Part shown: piece by piece, positions 53,985 to 64,000 of the stretch
Layout: every line of letters begins with the position of its first letter
How positions within the stretch are numbered: the first letter of the stretch is position 1
Assembly: GCA_964017185.1 (NCBI GenBank)
Contig: OZ024871.1
Coordinates: 24,528,488 to 24,592,487 of the forward strand
DNA from: Rugalucina vietnamica
Taxonomy: Eukaryota > Mollusca > Bivalvia > Lucinida > Lucinidae
Direction: 5' to 3'
Length of the DNA: 64,000 nt
Notes under the pieces: generated by a model
What the model saw: the letters and a program-made list of their open reading frames with translations, nothing else
What the model was told of the DNA's origin: nothing
The model's database searches: none
Position numbers and translations under genes: made by a program

Positions 53985-55900
53985 CTCTCCAACTGCTGCC
54001 TTGAAAGATTTGGAGAAACTGCAACACTGGCTGTAGGGGTATTCCACTGGACAACTGTCAGTGGAAAAAAGAATATTTATAGTAGTCTTTGCTAGTGTGG
54101 ATTTGGCGAAATGTCATGGAGTGGCAATATCGGGAAATCCGGTTTGCGGGTTGTATGTAGTCATGGAGTGGCACAGCCACAAGGCCATTGACGATTTTGT
54201 AGAAGAGACAGAGTCGGGCTACATAACGTCTCTGTTCTTCAAGGGTCTGCCAGCCCAACTGAGCCATTAATTATTTGATTCTCGTTGTACTAGCATAGTC
54301 ATTTAGGGTCCACCGGGCTGCCCGTCTTGGGACCATTGTTTTCTTTGGCTTTGGTATCCCATGCTGATGAAGCATATTCCAGCTGGGGTCGGACAAGGGA
54401 CTGGTATGCTGCTTCTCGGATTTTAGGGGACTTAGTTTTGATGTTGGGTTTTATAAATCCGAGAGACCTATTAGCCTTTTGATGTGACCCTGTTCACATG
54501 AGTGTTCCAGCTGAGGTCATTGGAGATATCAACCTCAAGTGCCAAGCGCTGCTGACAGCCCCCATGACCTGTCCGTGAGTATACACTGTGCTTGAAGGGG
54601 TGTCCTAGAGGCTATCATCCTAATCACCTGGCACTTGGAAGGGTTAAACTCCATATCCCATCTTGCCTCCCCTGCCTGGAGTCTGTCAATGTCCTTCTTT
54701 AAAGTGTCACTGTCATTTTTATTGATGTAGGCTAGCAAAAGGATTGGTCCCAACACTGAGCCCTGGGGGACTCCCGATGCGACTGGGACCGAATCAGACT
54801 GCTCGTCCTCAACAACAACCCTCTGCTGACGCTCTAATCCAGCACAGAGTGGCATTTCTTATTCCGTATGAATGCAGCTGCAGGGGTAACTTTGAGTGGT
54901 TGACCTTGTCAAAAGCCTTAGGAAAGTCAAGCAGAATAAGATCTGTTTGCTTTTTGCTTTTTTGGCTTGTCTTGCGAGCAAGGTCCTCAATGACAATGAG
55001 TGAAACTAACAGGGTCTCACAGGAACGTCTCTCCCTGAAACCATGCTGTAGGTCGTACATAAGTCCGTTTGTTGTCTAGGTGTTTAACTACATTTGATGC
55101 GATAATGTTTCCCATTACCTTACACAACATGCATGTAAGGGATATAGGCCGATAATTGGCAGGAGCTAATTTTTTTTTCATGTTTTAGGGAGATTTATTA
55201 TACCTGCTTCAGAGATGCTGATCTCTGGCATAACCGGTGTTGAATTTCTCAACCCTTCCGGCAAAGCATTTGGGGCGATGACCTTGTCACCAACTAGGTA
55301 TTGCACTTTCACGAGAGAAAGCTCTCGTAGTGAAAGTGAGGGTAGGGTTGTTATCACAGACTGGACTTTCTGGTTTAAGATGTTGGCCTTATCTTTGGTT
55401 TCAGTATCCAGATTTCCAGTCTGCTTCAGAGGTGGTATTCCTTGTTGGTCGGTCCGGGAATTTCTCAGATACTGGAAGAGTTTTTTACTGTCCGCTTGAC
55501 CGACTGTTTGATTAGTTTATCCGTCCATCCCAAGCAGGCCTTCAACGTATGCCTCATGGCTATATTTGATTTTTCTCTTAATTGAGTGTCTAAGAGAAAC
55601 ATATTTTTCTCTTAGTTGGGAGTTGCCTGATCTCTTATAGGACTTATAGTACCTATCTCTTTTGTGGATTAATTGTTTAATCTCTCTTGAGATCCAAGGG
55701 AGAGAGAGGGTTCAACCTTTATTATATTAGAGGGGATACATTGATCAGGGACTTGATCAATTTTTATTTGTAAGGTCAGTCCAGAGTTCATCGACAGGTC
55801 CATGATGCTCTGTCAGAAACTTTGCCTGGTAGTCTTTGATTTTGGACCGGAAAGTGAACTTTGCCCTATCACTTTTGGTGATAACGGGGTACCAGTTTAC
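53985..55900 (-). mobile_element. Second non-LTR retrotransposon, RT catalytic box deleted
   Basis: Minus-strand frames give DLQHGFRERRSCETLL, TDLILLDFPKAFDKVNHSKL and ASGVPQGSVLGPILLLAYIN, then jump straight to SDTLKKDIDRLQAGEARWD. The stretch that normally carries the xADD catalytic box is missing. The C-terminal part (LFYKIVNGLVAVPLHDYIQP, near 54060-54260) is intact in another frame. Sequence toward 55900 is more decayed. Confidence 0.85.
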
Positions 55901-56164
55901 CCCTCCTGCTGACAATACTATATTTATCTACCGAGCAGTACTTACATAGTGAACATCCAGCACAGAGTTATACCACCTGCACCTATATACAGACAGAATA
56001 TACAACGGCTAGAAGAAGGCTATAAGCTTAAGGTATGAAATAACAGTGAACAGTGGACTTAAACACAACTAACTCACTGATAACCACTGTTCGTTGACTT
56101 TACAAAAACATTAACAGCCCCAGGGGTTTTACTATCGATAGAGCAGTTTTCAGTTACTTGGTAT

Positions 56165-56237
56165 CATTGGTTCCACCCATCCCACACCTGAGGTGATGAT
56201 CAGAAATTGATCGACTCAGTATCTGAAGAAAGAAATT
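56165..56237 (+). mobile_element. LINE 3'-end fragment in plus orientation
   Basis: ccacccatcccacacctgag, gtgatgatcagaaattgatc and gactcagtatctgaag are the reverse complement of 49700-49760. This is a severely 5'-truncated copy of the first LINE, facing it. Confidence 0.75.
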
Positions 56238-56805
56238 GGTTCACTTATTATCTTTTAAAGGTCCAATCCTATAAATTTGTGATTTTTCAAGGAAATTATT
56301 GAATTTTGATTCTGCTATTTGTGCAGCTTTGGCTACCTTGCCGCACCTTGAACCTACCTTGCAGTACCGTGTACCTACCATGTGGTACCTTGTGTTGCCT
56401 TGTGGTACATGGTACCTTGCGAATATCTAGTATGACCGGAATCCGGGTCGTTTCGGCCCTGGGTCGTTTCGGCCTGAGTCGTTTCGGCCAATTTGGAGGT
56501 GGGTCGTTTCGGCCCTGCTAGGTGGGTCGTTTCGGCCAATTTTCTGGGTGAGTCGATTCGGCCCTGAGTCGTTTCGGCCAAAGTTTATGGAAATCTTTTG
56601 GTAAGTAACAACTCAAAGATAAATTGATCTTCTGGAGTGCATGCGTGTTCGTGGGCATATACATGATGTATGCATGTGAGATGTTTTGAAAGTATTGTAG
56701 TCACAGTTCCAGCCTCACATATTCTTAGTGTCTCGGAAAAAAATCCCATTAACATTTAATGATAAGTGCTGGCGATAGAAAGGATTGATAGGGTTGAGGG
56801 AGTGA

Positions 56806-57046
<241 letters not shown>

Positions 57047-58024
57047 TACAATTAAACTAAACACGTAGTTATGAAGTCATCGGCAATTGCAAGGGAAAAT
57101 TTTCTTCTGAAGTTTGGGGCATAATAAAGATGCAAAGTTTTCACCCTGTAATAGACCCAAGTACCCTTGCAAGACTGGCTGCATGAGAAACTAGCCTCGT
57201 ATAACATACACATCTAGCATAAAGTATATTATATAGTATACGGGGTCTGTCCCAGAAATACGTAGACATTTGTGATAAAACAGTAATGTATCTGCAGAAT
57301 TTCATGAAATTTATATGATCTGTTTGCATACATCTAATAAACATTTCGTACAAATATGAATGAATTCACCCCTTACACAACAGATTTATATGCATTTATT
57401 CCAACAGGGGTAGGTGTCTACGGCGCACGTGAAAAACACTGTTTTGAAATTCATCAAGATCAAATTCAACAGTTCCTGTAATTGCGAGTTGAGGTAATAT
57501 TACACAATTCTAACTATCAGTTGCACGAGTAATTATGTTAGATAAGTTTTTGAAAGTTTGAAATAATTTACACCATCAGCGTTGATTTTATAGAAATTTT
57601 CTTAAACCTACTGCAATTATTTTATTGGAAAATAGTGACGCAATGTAAGTTTTGCGGCGCAAAATTAGATCTTCCCCAAGCTTTTCTTTCCAGTTAAGTA
57701 TATTTAACAAAATTAATTTATAAAATCAGCCTTCTGTTGTGTCATTAATAATCCTGTGAGGATTCTGCATGCATTTTTTCTTTAAATATTCTAAATGCTC
57801 GTTTCTTGTTGTCATTTGAAACAAGCGACATCTTTTTGTTTTATTTCAGTCTAAAAAAATTAGTGTTCCCTCATATAAAATGAAACTGATCATACTATTT
57901 TTTCTACTTATCGTTTATAACTCAAATTATTGACTACAGTTTTAATTAAGAAGACTTAATCAATGCTTAGATGACAATATTCATCACCATTACGGCTCTA
58001 ATAAAGAGACTGCACACAAAACAT

Positions 58025-58303
58025 TCAACCATCCCTCCACAAAAACGTAGCAAAATGATTTTCAACGTGCTCCGTAAACGCCGATAAACCATCATATAAA
58101 TCTCCATAACTTTTGCAATTTGTAAGCGATTGAACTAATATTTTCACAGATTGCTCAGTACAAATGTAATTTAAAAGCATGAACATATCTTTAAATTTCA
58201 ACGAACCGTTCACGAAATAACAGACATCTTTATGATTTCCCGGGACAAACCTCGTATTATATAGTATATAATGATTAAATAAAATCAGGCCGAAACGACC
58301 CAT
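58025..58303 (-). CDS. Unidentified 92-codon ORF inside the inverted-repeat element
   Basis: The frame is open from the right inverted end (its first codons read through ggccgattt-type repeat DNA) to TGA at 58025. After about residue 18 the sequence has balanced protein-like composition: VPGNHKDVCYFVNGSLKFKD, then a Leu-rich segment, then ENHFATFLWRDG. No motif I recognise. It could be a remnant transposase exon, a captured host exon, or chance. Confidence 0.3.
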   Translation of the reverse strand: MGRFGLILFNHYILYNTRFVPGNHKDVCYFVNGSLKFKDMFMLLNYICTEQSVKILVQSLTNCKSYGDLYDGLSAFTEHVENHFATFLWRDG

Positions 58304-58709
58304 AAAATTGGCCTAAACGACCCAGGGCCGAATCGACTAAGGCCGAAACGACCCACGGCCGAAACGACTCACGGCCGAAACGACCCGTTACCTATATGAC
58401 CGAGTAAGCCGGAAAAGCGAATCGTTGACTTTCGCGCAAACAAGTACGACTGAACTTTGGAGGGAATTTCGACCTTTTGTTTTGCTTTATTTCTACGTTA
58501 AATATATTGTTACAGTATTAATTGATTCCATAATCTGAAAATAAAAAGATAGAATGATGTCTTCGCACCACGTTCTTTCTTCTCCACAGATTAGCTCGCA
58601 CAAGAAAGCCGGCCATATACAGGTGCTGAAAGTTTTTTTTTTCTTCCTTTGTCCACGGCACATGCACAGATGCAGTGATGGGCGCTTGAAGTTATATTAG
58701 TGACCCGGT

Positions 58710-58775
58710 ATACATAACTGGACAACTCGGCTCATGACAAACTCGGCCCATATCCAACTCGGCCTCTATTTATAA
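58710..58775. repeat. Short repeat of aactcggcc words
   Basis: ggacaactcggctcatgaca, aactcggcccatatcc and aactcggcctc are three near copies, similar in style (not sequence) to the ends of the element at 56439-58394. Confidence 0.5.
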
Positions 58776-60060
58776 TACTGATACAATATAGATTTGTATG
58801 ATTTAAGGAATATACGAGTATATTATGGTCATATGTATTTATAAATTCAAATTACAAGTCCTAACATACTACTCTTATCATTTATGCACTAATCTTAATA
58901 TACTACACTACTTGTATCGATATAAAAATGTGGTATTTTTTCTTTATTTGAGAAACAATTTAGGACATTAAGGTAATTCAAAAGTACACATACACATATG
59001 CCATTTTTGGACGGTGTTGACACTTTTCTGGCCATCACACTGGAGAGACAATAAGCTTGATTTTGTCCAAAATATTAGTCGGCGGCACCAGTTAGAGTCA
59101 TTCTTTATTTCTAAAGCCTAAAATTTTAGTCTTACAAAACGCCAATAAGAAGATAAGCCCCATGAAAAAAATGACGAATTTTAGTGTTTTGGATGCTCTT
59201 ACCTCCATGAGTTCAAGCGAAATCCGTGATACAGCCGAATATAAACATATAAATGTCAGAAATATGGACCGACTAGATAAATAAGATATTCCACTATTTA
59301 ACACCACTTTACACGAAACGATGCTACTTGTCGTTGTCTTAGCATTTGTGTGCAAAAAATACATGTCAATTTTTTTCTCCAGTTTATCTTATAAATGTTT
59401 TTGTAATATGTGAGATGGCCCTAGACAGGGGGTATAGTGTAGAAGGTTTCAGTGGTCAAAATGATTTATTATTTTAAAATAGATTATATTTGTTGTTTGA
59501 CTTACTGTAGGTATATGCTAGTGTGTGATAGGGAAATTTCAAACTGCTAACGGTGCCTGAAAAATGCAATATATGATAATTATATATATAAAATACTGGT
59601 GATATATTGTAGACTCACGGATACTGTCTCAGTATTTATATGAGCAGTGTATCAGTGATATGTGTGAACTTTTTAAACGCTGGGGTCTGAGGCTTATTGC
59701 GGTCAGTGGCTGATCTAGGATTTGAAAAGGAGGGGGGGGGAATTCAATCCCACTGGGGGCGGGGTCGTTTTGTACAACATCCCTGATTGCTCTTATTTCC
59801 CCCACGAAATTGAAATGGTTCAAAATGGGGGGTGGGGGGCGGAGTCGCTTCGAACCCCTCTTAATCTGCAATTGGTGGTCAAGCTGCGCATGCTGACATA
59901 CAAATTCTGTTCTTGTGACATATCACGACGTATGTACATGGCGTATGTGAGACATACTGATTACCTACAGGTGCGTAACAGCTGCGTAAGCACTACTTAG
60001 GGCCCAATAATTAATGTCTGTGGCGCTTTTGTCACTTCTCTTTGTTGATGTCATTCATAA
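58776..60060. other. No gene recognised
   Basis: AT-rich DNA. A hydrophobic 88-codon minus-strand frame at 59098-59364 is not recognisable. 59700-59880 holds G-runs (aggggggggggg, ggggtggggggcgg) with gtggctgatctaggattt, a phrase type also seen at 62610, so it is probably repeat-derived. Confidence 0.45.
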
Positions 60061-60062
60061 AT

Positions 60063-60294
60063 GAGCCTGTGCGTGAGAAAACCACCGATATGCGCTCCGA
60101 CCAGGTCTGACACAAACTTGCCTGTACAGTCACAGAAGCAGGCTAGAAGCTTGAAATTTCGGGTTAAAGTAGAAGAGATATTGTACTATCTGTGCAGCGA
60201 AAAAAAGGGTGCTGATCAGCTTCGCAGTTACTGCGAAGCTGATCTGCGTCTTTGTTTTCGCCTATGCAGAGTTTGTTTTCCCATGCGGCGACTC
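60063..60294 (+). mobile_element. Hairpin MITE family, copy 6
   Basis: gagcctgtgcgtgagaaaac and ttttcccatgcggcgactca are the inverted ends. The hairpin gctgatcagcttcgcagtta-ctgcgaagctgatctgcgtc is perfect over 16 bp on each side. Confidence 0.85.
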
Positions 60295-60299
60295 AAATA

Positions 60300-61150
60300 G
60301 AAACCAGTAACAAGCGAGTCTGCCAACTCAGGGTCGTTTGCAGCGGGGTTTAAGTGGTTTAAGTAATGGATGCCTAATTACTAGCTTTTGGCTTGCAATT
60401 AACTCACGGCGTTCGAACTATGCAAGATTTACCATTTCCGTGTGGCGTCCATATGGCGACCTTCTGCACACATTTCATACGATTCTACAAGGACTCTATA
60501 CATGTATAGCATATAAAATTATACGTTTTTGAGAAAGGGAAACATTGATTCCCACATTTCTTTTTCATGAAACTTCACTTGCTGCAAGATCAGAAAAAAA
60601 ATGAGAAATTGCATGCCGCCGCAACTTCTGTCGTGCCATCGCCAAGTGCGATATGTGAATATTATAGATGAGTATTTGTCAGGTCAAACTGTGATGCATC
60701 ATACTATGTATCTACAATATGTATGCGAGTGATAATATGGCAGTGATACTACCTTTCAAACAAAGTATTGTTACAATAAAGGCATGGTTTGAGAAAGAGC
60801 AGATTATATAATTCAAGCCTTGTCAGCCTTGGAAAAGAAGCAAGCCATAGCAAACAAGGTCGCAATCAAAAATCGCACGGTCTCCGTTCGTTCGAACATC
60901 ATACATGTTCCGTACGTAAGCCACATGTTTTCAGTCTAAGTTTGCAGTGATTTCCGTATGCGGCATTGTCCCAGACCATCGACTAAAGCCATAGGAAGAT
61001 ATCGCAAGATGCTGGTATATACCATACGCCAACACATGTTGGTCCGTGGTTACCTACATGTATAATGTCTGAATATTATTATGGAAATCGCAGATTGTAT
61101 GGTAGCTCCCTGGACAAACGTAACTTTAACATTATCAGTTAATTAAAGCA
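60300..61150. other. No gene recognised
   Basis: Unique-looking DNA with no long open frame and no obvious repeat. Confidence 0.5.
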
Positions 61151-61151
61151 C

Positions 61152-61300
61152 ACCGGTCCCAATAGTGTAATGGTTAGAGTGTGCGTTTCGGAAGCGGGAG
61201 GTCGTAGGTTGGATCCTGGGTCACGTTATAAATAAGACGGTTGATATGGTACCAGTGGTTACTTTGCTACAAGGCGCTCAGCATTATAAGGCAAGCACTG
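61152..61300 (+). mobile_element. tRNA-derived SINE, second copy
   Basis: ggtcccaatagtgtaatggt and tttcggaagcgggaggtcg match the head at 49431. The body (gacggttgatatggtaccag, caaggcgctcagcattataa) differs from the 49500 copy, so the two share a head but have different tails. Confidence 0.75.
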
Positions 61301-61454
61301 GATTCTCTTCTATCAAAATATAGTATTACTTACATCACAAAAATATATGAAAATGACTGAATAATAAAAAAGGCCTGACTGTATTCACTGGAAGACCGTA
61401 TGGAAGATTGGCAATTGTGCTAAATGTGTTGTCTTCCTAAAATATATAAAGTTT

Positions 61455-61501
61455 ATTTATTTATTATTTTATTATTATTATTGTTATTATTATTATTATT
61501 A

Positions 61502-61570
<69 letters not shown>

Positions 61571-61662
61571 GAACTTGTTGCTTTAGGTTACTCACACCAA
61601 CAGCGAAGCCAAAAAAAAAACAAAAAAAAAAAAAACAAACAAACAAACAAACAAAAATTGAC
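61455..61662. repeat. (ATT)n microsatellite and A-rich tract
   Basis: Over 35 ATT/TTA units to 61569, then after about 40 bp an A-rich stretch with caaacaaacaaac. It yields an artefactual poly-Ile frame. Confidence 0.95.
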
Positions 61663-61679
61663 AACGAAAAATGACCTCT

Positions 61680-62590
61680 GAAACTTGCCTATATTGTGTC
61701 CCCTTATAGGATAGTCCTTGGGCAAAGTCGGTCAGGCAAAACATTGGTCAACCTGGTATAATAAGTCTAAGGCCAAAGAAAATTGATTTTGAGATTCTCA
61801 TTCCCACCCGCCCCTGTTCAAAACCTGCACAAAATCATAGTTTTAATTTGGTCGTAAAAGAACTAAAAACATGTGTTAAATAGAAATTAAAGATAATTGT
61901 GCATAAATTCAATTCGCTTAATAGTCTGTTGTTGTTGTTGTATTTTTGGTATCCAACCTTGATAGACTAAACCTCATGGCGCAACCGAGCAAGAGGTGAA
62001 TTTGCTGCACAATGGGCACATACATGCCGAGACCATCACACGGTCAAAAAAAAAATCAAAAAAAAAAAAAAAAAAACCAGAACGCTTGACGCAAATGGTG
62101 CCGTGCCAGTGTAGCGGTCTGAGAGTGTGTCTTTTAATGGATAAATGAAAAAAAATATTAAGACACTAGGCTTTGTAGAGAGTCAAAGTGTGTGTCCTAA
62201 AATGAACAATAGAAGTCACCCATGCACCCACCAAAGAATTTTCAAAAATTTGGATGAGAATCTAATAATTATATATTTTGGCCTAATGGGATGTATCCAG
62301 GGTGTCATTGATCCAAGAATTCTTCAGCCTCTCTGATGAGACTTCAAACCGAGCTTGCTTATCCGTATGTGACCATAGCTATATTATTAAGCGGGACGTA
62401 AGATTAAGACCAAACAAGCAACCCACGCAAAATGTTAATTTGTAAACATGTCAGTTGAAACCTTGGGCCTAATGCATGTATACAATGTAAATACTAACTC
62501 ATAGGATGGTTGTGTCAAGTCAGTTATTTATTTACCCATGGAGGCGGGAATCGGACCGAACCCACGACCTATCAGTTGTGCACTAGCAAA
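61680..62590. other. No gene recognised
   Basis: AT-rich DNA with one A-run near 62044-62077. Short frames only. Confidence 0.5.
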
Positions 62591-62604
62591 CCAGGCTCCC
62601 CGTC

Positions 62605-62770
62605 CATGCGCGGATCCAGAAATTTTCATGAGGTGGGGTCCTTTTTGGTCACGGAAAAGGGGGGGGGTGGACCCCACCCCACCCCCCTGAGAAATTACCT
62701 TTTTAGGTAAAATTTTCAAATTCCATGGGGGGGGGGGGTGTCCGGACCCCCGGTCCCCCCCTCTGCCGCC
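62605..62770. repeat. G/C-run element fragment
   Basis: gcgcggatccagaaattttc is followed by alternating G-runs and C-runs (gggggggtgg, ccccaccccaccccc, gggggggggg, ccccggtcccccc), which can pair. Probably a fragment of the repeat family also seen near 59700. Confidence 0.6.
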
Positions 62771-62789
62771 TTATGCTAGAAGATCCGCT

Positions 62790-64000
62790 TTTTCTTGGGT
62801 GTTACTGTACTGCATTAGAGGATAAATGTATTTATGGAGGTATCTGAATCTAAATGGTTTACTGGTGACACACCAAATTGACGATCCGTGATCAGGATGG
62901 GTTGCGTCGGGAGGAAAATAAGTACTTGACTCTCACAAGTGATACGAACTCTGACATTTAAGGTAGAGCAGCCAATATAGGGTTAGGCTAAGGTCGTAAA
63001 TTGTGTTGAATTGTGACATGTCAGCGGAACCGTAAAAATGATTCCTGACCATAACAATACCATCTCCCCCAAAACATGAGAAAACAGGGTTTTTGCCTAT
63101 GCGATCACCACCGGTGCAGCTGTTCTACACGGATATTATTATTCCCTTTTTCCTCATTTTAACCTGGAAGTCTATTGTTTTAATTGTTTAACATATGGAA
63201 TTAGAATGACAGGAGCAAAATCAATTTAAGTCAATTAAGTTATGTGACCCCTTTATAAATGAATTTTAGTAATTGTCATAAAATCATCAAATTTCCATTA
63301 CAGTCGAGTACTTGGTTCCTCAAAATGTTCTTGTCAATGACCTATCTTTGCCATCATAGATGGTTTGACAATAGAACAGAATTTTAATTACTGCTGAACT
63401 ATACCCATTTAGGGTTAATAACAAAATGTAGACAAATTTATATCGGTAGAATTTTTGCCCAAGTCTTTCGTTTTGATTCTTGGAGCCATAACACCTTATA
63501 GAAGCGACAATGTGTCATCCTAGTTGGGTGTTTTGACATTAAATAAACTGTTAAAGTACCTAATGAATTTATGGTCGTTTCCATTTATAATGTGTGTTTC
63601 CTTGCTCTCGGTGTGTAGCAGTGTGACATCATTGTTTAAATGTCATAAAATTTGACATGCAAGAAGCCATTAGAAATCAAAATCTGGTGCCAGTGAACTT
63701 AGTCACAGATATTTATTGGATAATGCAATGTTCAAGAAAATAAACATCGCTGATCGAAGCCACAAAATTATTTTTGTTTTGAGTGTAATATATGCATGTT
63801 AAATCATGCTTTCAATAAAGGTTTGCGGAATCGTTGACTTTGCGCAACCGGGAACTTGAAACAAACAAAGGATAATCATCTACTGTACAGCCAGTTTGAA
63901 GAAAGTTTCACCTGAAATCAACTCGGTTATATCGTATAACCTGCAATATCAAACATTAAAGAATGAGCATGCATTTTTTACTTAAGGTCTCAGCATTCAC
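62790..64000. other. No gene recognised
   Basis: AT-rich, no long open frame and no obvious repeat. The phrase gaatcgttgactttgcgcaa at 63829 resembles gaatcgttgactttcgcgca at 58422. Confidence 0.45.

Noticed and set aside
59098-59364. 88-codon hydrophobic minus-strand frame
   Set aside because: AT-rich DNA favours hydrophobic codons. There is no motif, no clear splice context and no neighbour to support it.
58422-63848. Shared phrase gaatcgttgacttt at 58422 and 63829
   Set aside because: Only about 20 bp are alike, with no common flanks, too little to call a repeat family.

Overview
This is a eukaryotic, AT-rich, gene-poor and repeat-dense window that looks like a bivalve mollusc. The repeat families are of the kind seen in clam, oyster and mussel genomes: gacggacggacgg-tailed tandem repeats with gctcaggtgagct ends, many fold-back elements, a tRNA-derived SINE, and CR1/L2-like LINEs. 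The species assignment is an inference.

Two genes can be assembled exon by exon. (1) On the plus strand, four exons (14790-14919, 20646-21008, 22392-22608, 26657-26762) join in frame to 271 codons plus stop. They encode an NHERF-like PDZ domain followed by a complete LITAF domain, which would be an unusual PDZ-LITAF fusion with a symmetric 1-1 phase PDZ exon. (2) On the minus strand, twelve exons from 48200 down to 29081 join in frame to 634 codons plus stop. They encode CCDC96/CFAP184, a ciliary axoneme coiled-coil protein, with a long Glu/Pro-rich acidic N-terminus and the diagnostic LHLIDFEQLKIENQ-type coil.

Layout: 1-14617 is a tandem array of a 4.1 kb unit (three full copies and one truncated copy), each holding a 402-415 bp inverted-repeat insertion with an 8-bp target duplication. 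14618-26762 is the PDZ-LITAF gene. Its introns carry a minisatellite packed with AGGTCA nuclear-receptor half-sites, a fold-back element, a CGCG-rich element, A-tract tandem units with a nested MITE, and a dense GGATATCC array. 27010-29080 is intergenic. 29081-48200 is CFAP184, whose introns hold several MITE families, two large tandem-repeat blocks, a decayed duplicate of its own exon 7 and a clean hAT-type MITE. 48200-49210 is the CFAP184 upstream region, with an X-box-like site against the ATG and a 440-bp tandem duplication. 49430-56240 holds a SINE, two broken minus-strand LINEs and a plus-strand LINE 3' end. 56439-58394 is an inverted-repeat element with reiterated GGGTCGTTTCGGCC ends and an unidentified 92-codon ORF. 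58400-64000 holds repeats and microsatellites with no recognisable gene.

No rRNA genes, functional tRNA, CRISPR array or bacterial operon features are present.
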